From Perognathus longimembris pacificus (Eukaryota; Chordata; Mammalia; Rodentia; Heteromyidae): DNA of 64,000 nucleotides. The stretch lies in NCBI RefSeq assembly GCF_023159225.1, contig NC_063181.1, positions 23,214,073 through 23,278,072 of the forward strand, written 5' to 3'. Made by a program: the position numbers and the translations under genes. The notes below the pieces were generated by a model. It was not told where the DNA came from. It ran no database searches and worked only from the letters and a program-made list of their open reading frames with translations. Positions 57,951-64,000 of the stretch are shown here, one piece after another. Each line of letters opens with the position of its first letter. Positions within the stretch are counted from its first letter, which is position 1.

Positions 57951-59852
57951 ATTTTTCCCCCCTTTTTCTGAAACCTCTTCAAATGTCTTTCACATGGATT
58001 TCAAGGACCGTGATATGAGTGGAGCACCTCTCTCTTCCTTACCCCATCTATTTTACATTTCTACTGCATTTTAAATGAAAGTGGAGCAGAGGAGTGGGAG
58101 ATGAAAGTCACTCAACCTGCCTGCCCCACCTGGACCACAAATCAAGGCCTTTATAAAAGGAATTTCGGGTGATTTGACCCTGAATAATACCTGTGCAGAA
58201 ACAGCTCCATTCCAAGGAGCTGTCCCATGGGCTTGGGAAATCTGAGCAGGGCTATATTTATATTTCCCACCCAGCATCAAATCAACATTTTTATCCCCCA
58301 AATTTCTTGGGAGCAGCCCTCTTCCCTAGATGCACAAGCTAATGCACTTCCTGCTACACCAGCCCATGTTTTCAAAAAGCATCCTCAGTCTTTGACAGGT
58401 AGGAAATTTGCATTTCCATTAGTGAGGCCTTTGTCAATTGTGAGTCATAAAAGCCCCAGAAGAATAGGATTGGGGGGAAATGTATTGTACTTTTAAAAGG
58501 AGACTTTATTGCACAGTTCAAGGAAAGGTACCAAAGGAGATAATGACAGCAAACGGGCTGCTAAAAAAAAAAAACCTCACAATGAGGATGTGCCTGTCAC
58601 TGGACAACCAGAGGGGAGGAAAAATATGAAATGTGACTTTACTAGTTTGCAATTTCTAATGCTTAACATTAAAATAATACACCCACAGAAGCCGGTGATA
58701 AGGGGCATTTGGCACTGCCTGTCCAGGACAAGTGTTTTTTCCTCCTGCTCCATTAGCTGTGGCTATAATCTTCTCATTTAAAAATCACTCCTGTTCAGCT
58801 GCAGCAGCTCTGGCAGGGGTTGGGGGTTTGATTTGTGTATGTGATTTGTTTTACTCTTTATGTTAGTAGTCAAGATACCCAAGAAAAATAAAAGCTCAAG
58901 AATCCCCAGCAGCAAAAAGAATGATACAAACAGTACTGCTTCATTTGTTATCTTATATGCCCTTCAAACCCTGTCCCCAAACACTTACACAGTTAAATAA
59001 TTCAGCTATGGCACTAAATGCTGGAGAGGAGAGAGAACAGAAGGAGAAAAAAAAATGGTACCAGTCCTGAACTGAAAAACAAACCTTTGCAAAGAAGCAA
59101 CTAGGAGAGATGAGGAAAAGCAAGAGATGTCTGTGTGGATTTCTGGCCTTTCCAAGGATCTGCCATGGAGTACGCAGAGTGAGCTCTTTAAACCTCCTTA
59201 GTGAACTGAACCCTGGGCTCCTAGCACAAGGTTTGATACGCACAAAGGATAGGGATGGACCACATTCCACACTCCTGGGAAGGCTTCCCATTTAGAAAGA
59301 GACAGACATAACCAGGGATGCCAATGAATAGACCAGCTCATGTTGGATAATGAAGTGTGCTCTCGAGGGAACAAAAGGATGTGGAAGAGTGGGGGCAGCG
59401 ACCAGTTTGAAGAGATGAGAAAGCTCCCTGAGGAGGGAAGTAGAAGCATGCATGGCAGCAAAGAAGATTCCAGACTTTAGGGAAAGTGTCACCAGATCCC
59501 CAAGGAAGGGCTTATTGAATCGGATGTCTGTGACTCTCAGAGGAGTGACCCGAGTCCTTCAGGTCAGGTCCCCAAAGAGTTGAATTGCTGAAGGCCAGAT
59601 CCTGAGTCTTGGAGAAGTTAGCCTGACTCCATTTACAACAGAAAACTAGAGGAAGATTTTTAAGTAAAAAACAAAAACCCAGCTTGATCCAATTTACAAT
59701 TTGTTTAGCTCCCCCGCCCCCATCTTTGAGATTGGATTCTAGGAAATAAACATGGAGAGATCATTGGGATATTGCTGCAGCTGAGCTTATGGGGCCACAC
59801 AGTAACCCCTCTTCCTAGTCTGAGTTTAGTAGCACTTAAAAATAAACGATAA
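57951..59852. other. Intergenic sequence
   Basis: No repeat is recognised apart from short A runs. 58080-58900 has a CNE-like look (AT-rich, no SINE), but this cannot be tested here. Confidence 0.4.
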
Positions 59853-60040
59853 AACCAGGTACTAGTAGCTCACTAGCTATTCAAGAAGCTGAGATCTGAG
59901 GATCACAGTTCAAAGCTAGTCTGGGCAGGAAAGTCCATGAGACTCTTATGTCCAATTAACAATCAAAACTCCAGAAGTGAAGTTGTGATTCAATGGCCTT
60001 GAGTAGAAAAGCTAAGGAGCAGTGCCCAGTACCAGCACAA
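59853..60040 (+). mobile_element. Composite B1-like/tRNA-like SINE
   Basis: 'aagctgagatctgaggatca', 'ccatgagactcttatgtcc' and 'gtgattcaatggccttgagt'. The tail has expanded to an (AAT)n array. Confidence 0.8.
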
Positions 60041-60089
<49 letters not shown>

Positions 60090-60114
60090 TGATGATGATG
60101 ATGATGATGATAAT
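60041..60114. repeat. (AAT)n(GAT)n microsatellite
   Basis: About 16 AAT units then about seven GAT units, grown from a SINE tail. Confidence 0.97.
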
Positions 60115-60182
60115 AAAGCAGGTGGAGGTAAAAATAACATCCTCTTGGTTAATAAGCAAGGTATGAAAACCACATTTTTCCA

Positions 60183-60415
60183 GCTAGGTGCCAGAGACTC
60201 TCGTCTGTAATCCTAGCTACTCAGGAGGCTGAAATCTGAGGATCACAGTTCAAAGCCAGCCCAGGGAGAAAAGTCCCCACAAGATTCTGAACTCCAATTA
60301 AACACTCAAAAACCAGAAATGACACTATGGCTCATGTGGTAGAGCACTAGCCTTAAACACAAAAAAGGTTCAGGGACAGTGCCCAGGCCTTGAGTTCAAA
60401 CCCTACAACCAACAT
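60183..60415 (+). mobile_element. Composite B1-like/tRNA-like SINE
   Basis: 'tgtaatcctagctactcagg', 'gaggatcacagttcaaagcc', 'tggctcatgtggtagagcac' and 'cttgagttcaaaccctaca': full length and moderately diverged. Confidence 0.87.
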
Positions 60416-62129
60416 AAACAATAACATAGGTTTCCTAATATAGACCCAGACAATCAGCCAGTCCTCTTCCTCCATGGGGTGCAGAGGAGAAGTGATCCTT
60501 GGAAGAACAGTGAAAGACACTAGCAACTGCAGACCACCTTGCCAGAGAAAGAAATGGGAAACTGAGCTGGACAAAGCCTATCCATATGCCAAGTTCACCA
60601 AGAGCCTATAGTAAGGAAGGAGGAGGGAAGGCATGAAGGGGGGCCAGTAGCGACACCGAGTGAGCTTCTCAGCATGGAAGGAATCATGGGGAGCCAGGAG
60701 AGACAGCACGCAGGGAGAGGGGAGGATGGCCTGGTAGGAGATGTTAGCAATGCACACAGAATGTCTGATAACTTATGGACTCAGAACTACTGATTGCCAG
60801 GTACTGGGCTAGCCTGTCAGGACGTCAGCCTGGGAGTCACCCACCACTTAACCTCTCTATGGGAGATGATGTTATTAATTGAAATGTTAGCAGTCTTCCA
60901 GGACGTGCCATTCAATCATCCTCTTTCAGTCAGAAATCGAAGCTGCTTTCCACCTCTGTGTCCTTGCCAGAGTTGGAGGGGCTCCTCTTCCCCTTGTCCC
61001 CGATTCTCATACACCTGAGAGGACGCCTCTGTATTGTGCACCTCTTCTCTTTCTCTTTTACAAGTTAAACAACTTCCCGCTCCTTTGTAACCTTTGCTCA
61101 TTTCTGCTTTTGATTTGCTGCACTTTTACTTCATTGCTCTTAAAATTCAGAGAGCAAAGCTCCACACGACGTCCTGTCACCGAGCCTGACCTCTGCCGTG
61201 TGTGTGCTGCTCCCTGGCGATCGGTGGCCTGCCCGCTCCTCCTCACCATGAGTGCTCTGTCAATACCACCGTGGTGCAGGCTGGCACATCTAACTTCACA
61301 CACCTGTGTGTCCCCAAGGTTTTGTCTGCTCTGCTGTCTCCCACCTGTATCTGGGGAAAATAGCTTGTAGTCAATACTAAGAAGCATGTTATTATGGAAA
61401 GGTAGCTTGTGACTCATCAGACATTTGTCTAACTTAACCCGGTTCTATTGACTCCTGGTTTTGTCGTCTGAACCTAGCTAATAAGGAAGCATTTGAGGGG
61501 TGTGAGGTAGGCCTTCCGGTCTCCTCTACTCTCCCAGGAGGCCCAAATTGCAGCCTTCCTCAGCCTCAAGGAAGCATCCAACCAGCCAGGACCTGTTCTT
61601 CCTGCTCTGCTCTGCACTGGCAGGAAGGTGTTGCTCAAAATAGGTATTCTGGAGACATTTTGAGAATATTACTAACCAGAGAAGACTGTTGGAATGTGAG
61701 AGCTGAGGAAAAGTAATTTGTCTTTCCAATGGCTTCTTTTTCCTACACGATGGTATATGTTGTGTGCAGTGCCTGGTAAACATCAGGGGCTCAATACTAG
61801 ATACATGAATGAATGAGTGAATGATAAATGAATAATGACTGGATGAATGAATGCATGCATGAGTGAGTGAGGAATGAATGAATTAATACATAAAGGCAGC
61901 AGCACCATGCCAAACGCCCCTCTCCTCTCATTGTGCTGCCTCTAAGCTCCTTCTTCCTTTACCCCACTGCTGCCCACTTTTGTTCCTTTCCTTCATGTCC
62001 TGTCTCCCTCCTTTTCCTCCTCACTCTTCCCATGCAGTTGTCCATTAGAGGTTTCTCTCCCTCTTCCCTTCTGTGATGTTGCAAATTGGTTTTTGTTGTT
62101 GTCGTTGTTTTGGTTTGATTTTGTTTTTG
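60416..62129. other. Intergenic sequence
   Basis: It contains a MIR/L2-type tail and a TGAA-type repeat at 61755-61890. No gene is recognised. Confidence 0.45.
61755..61890 (+). repeat. MIR/L2-type tail grown into a degenerate (TGAA)n repeat
   Basis: 'gtgcagtgcctggtaaacat' and 'caggggctcaatactagat' resemble the common MIR/L2 end. They are followed by irregular ATGA/GTGA units with internal GCATGCATG. Confidence 0.7.
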
Positions 62130-62206
62130 TTTGGTACTGGGGATCAAACCCAGGATGTCACACTTGCTAGGCAAGCCCTTTGCCACTGAGCTACATCCCA
62201 GCCCCT
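62130..62206 (-). mobile_element. tRNA-type (ID-like) SINE monomer, minus strand
   Basis: 'tactggggatcaaacccagg', 'cttgctaggcaagccctt' and 'tgccactgagctacatcccag' are a clean reversed monomer preceded by a T/GTT-rich (tail) stretch. Confidence 0.87.
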
Positions 62207-62214
62207 GATGTTGC

Positions 62215-62640
62215 AAATTGAATTGTGTCCCTGTAACAAAATCCTAAGCCTCATTCCCTCAGAGTACAGCCTGTGAGAAAAGGCTTATGGAAGGTGTCAT
62301 TTGTTAAATGATGATGAAGTCACCCTAGAGAAGAGGGAGCCCCAATCCAATATGACTGGTGCCCTTATTAAATAGGGAACTTTGGGTCTAAACAAACACA
62401 ATGGAAGGACACAACTGGAGATGCTGACAGGGATCTGGGTGATAATTCTACATGCCAGTGGGTTCTAAATCACTGGCAGAGGAGAACAGAACATTTCTTC
62501 CCCAGGGTTCCTAGGAGGAACCAACCCTTCTGACCCCTGAGTGTGGAACTAAGGCCACCAACTGGGTGACACAATACTCTTCTGTTGTTTAAGCAGCCTG
62601 GTTGCAGTACATCGTTATGACGGCCTAGGAAATCAATACC
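62215..62640 (+). mobile_element. MLT1-like (MaLR) LTR
   Basis: 'aattgaattgtgtccctgta', 'ccaatccaatatgactggtg', 'ccttattaaatag' and 'tctgttgtttaagcagcctg' run in the order of an MLT1-type LTR, ending with 'ggcctaggaaatcaatac'. Confidence 0.65.
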
Positions 62641-62774
62641 TGCTTCACTCACTTTTTTGACTGGAGCAGAGAAAAACCTCTGTATGATCCCAAGCAGTCC
62701 TCCTCTCCTGTGCCACCCTCTTTCTCTTCATCTTCCTCCTGCTCCTCCTCCTCTTGTTTTCTTCTTCCCACTTT

Positions 62775-62960
62775 TTTTTTCTGGAATGGAAGATTGAACT
62801 CGGGACCTCACACCTGCTGGGCAGGTACTCCATCACTTGAGTCACACCTCCAACCCTTTCTTTACAAATTGGTTAGTTTTGGAGTAAGCCCTCACTTTAT
62901 GCCCAGGTTAGCCTGGACTCTAATTCTCCTCCTATGCTTCTCAGGGTAACTAGAAAGGCA
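62775..62960 (-). mobile_element. tRNA-like/B1-like SINE, minus strand, diverged
   Basis: 'gattgaactcgggacctcac', 'aggtactccatcacttgagt' and 'gcccaggttagcctggactc' are reversed tRNA-like and B1-like segments. Confidence 0.65.
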
Positions 62961-64000
62961 GGTGTGGCCACTGTTCTGTGGCCACTGTTCTGTGTGATGC
63001 AGTCTCTTCTCTTTTTATGCCTGGGCTCACCTCCAACCGTGATGCTTTTTCTCCCATTGCCTCCTAAATACCTACGACGACAGGCTCAAGCCTACACCAG
63101 CTTCGGTCCCAATTTCCTAGGTTGAAAACACATAACTCTTTCTTTCCAGACTCCCCTACTCCGTTTGCCTTTAGATAAGAGAACACAGGTACGGAATTAA
63201 TCACCATCATTATCTCCATCATCAAAATTATTTGAAAACACCTATTCCAGCATGCCACAGAGTCACAGAGCAGATGAAAAAAAACACATGGCTTTTATCT
63301 TTGAGGACACTGAGTTCAAGGCCAGCATGTGGATACCAGGATGTCATTTGTTTTCATTTGTAGCTGGTTGAATGAATACACCTACTCTGTATTATGTGCT
63401 GTGGGATATTTTGTCAAAGCTTTAAAAATTAGTAAAGAGAACAGCCTAGAAAGAAGCTTGGCATCATATTTCATTTCAGTACCTTGCCTGTCCCCTGGGG
63501 AGGTGCTGGGTAAAGGGCCATTTGCAAGCACATCACCGTAATTAGCCAAGGGCAGCCAGAGGCAGGAGAGCAGCATTGCCATCCATTCTCTGGCTCATCC
63601 CCACCCCTGACGTTTGCTCATTCATTTGCACCTTCCACAGCTTGTCTGCAGCCACATTAGAACCCTGCAGGTGGCCCACTTCAGCTAGCCTGGCCCTGAA
63701 AAGGCAGGCCTGCTTGCTCTCATGCAACTTGGAAGCCAAATGGAGAAAAATACATCTTTCTGCAAAAAGGTTGTCTTCTCCAGCCGCCATGCCAACTACA
63801 GAGTCCTGGCAAAGCATGGCTCTTCCTGCCACACGTGGGTGAACACAGTCACCAGGAACTGCATACTTCTCCATTCTCACCCCTGTCCAAAAGGCAGCTG
63901 CTCCAGCAAACCAGAAATTAAAGTAGGTACACGCTGTGCACCAACTGACAGTCTTTATCAAACAAATTGGCAAAAGCCACAGCTGCTTCTCGGGCTCTGG
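62961..64000. other. Intergenic sequence
   Basis: I see no repeat, gene or motif that I can support in this last stretch. Confidence 0.4.

Noticed and set aside
27181..64000. A second protein gene downstream of TENM3
   Set aside because: I looked on both strands for exons with splice sites or recognisable domains and found none. All ORFs there are short, low-complexity or repeat-derived.

Overview
The window is mammalian nuclear DNA, almost certainly from a rodent. Split coding exons have GT-AG introns, there are abundant tRNA-derived and B1-like (7SL) SINEs, many (CA)n/(TG)n microsatellites, and relics of MIR, L2, MaLR-type LTRs and L1. The dominant SINEs are a tRNA-type dimer and a B1-like/tRNA-like composite with the recurring phrase 'gtggctcaagtggtagag'. 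From memory these resemble SINEs of geomyoid/castorimorph rodents (kangaroo rats, pocket mice and relatives). That placement is an inference; I could not run a repeat library.

Left part (1-27.2 kb): the 3' end of one protein gene on the + strand, which I recognise as teneurin-3 (TENM3). Six coding exons (1189-1364, 2708-2943, 12772-13068, 16784-18395, 21252-21382, 23423-24178) join in frame to 1068 residues ending at a TAA. They encode part of the extracellular YD-repeat (RHS-like) barrel, the RHS core signature, the linker, the C-terminal Tox-GHH-like domain and the TCAP peptide at the extreme C terminus. All five complete introns have GT-AG ends and the phases match (1, 0, 0, 1, 0). Exons 1-5 have ordinary base composition, while the last exon is a very GC- and CpG-rich block. 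A likely 3' UTR of about 3 kb follows, with three AATAAA signals (24625, 25172, 27154); the last has a GU-rich downstream element and is the best candidate for the main 3' end.

Right part (27.2-64 kb): no gene that I can support. It is intergenic DNA downstream of TENM3, somewhat richer in GC at 30-42 kb. It holds SINEs, microsatellites, MIR/L2/MaLR fragments, an old L1 3' end (43.9-44.5 kb), a palindromic MITE-like element (40.3 kb), a strong CTCF-like motif (30.98 kb), an L1-like insertion with target-site duplication (53.5 kb), and two LTR-like segments (56.4-57.0 and 57.4-57.95 kb). 

I found no prokaryotic system, CRISPR array, tRNA/rRNA gene or novel multigene system. The more unusual items are the compositional jump in the last TENM3 exon, the repeat-bearing solo LTR, a small family of truncated retroposon 3' ends with target duplications, and the CTCF-like site.
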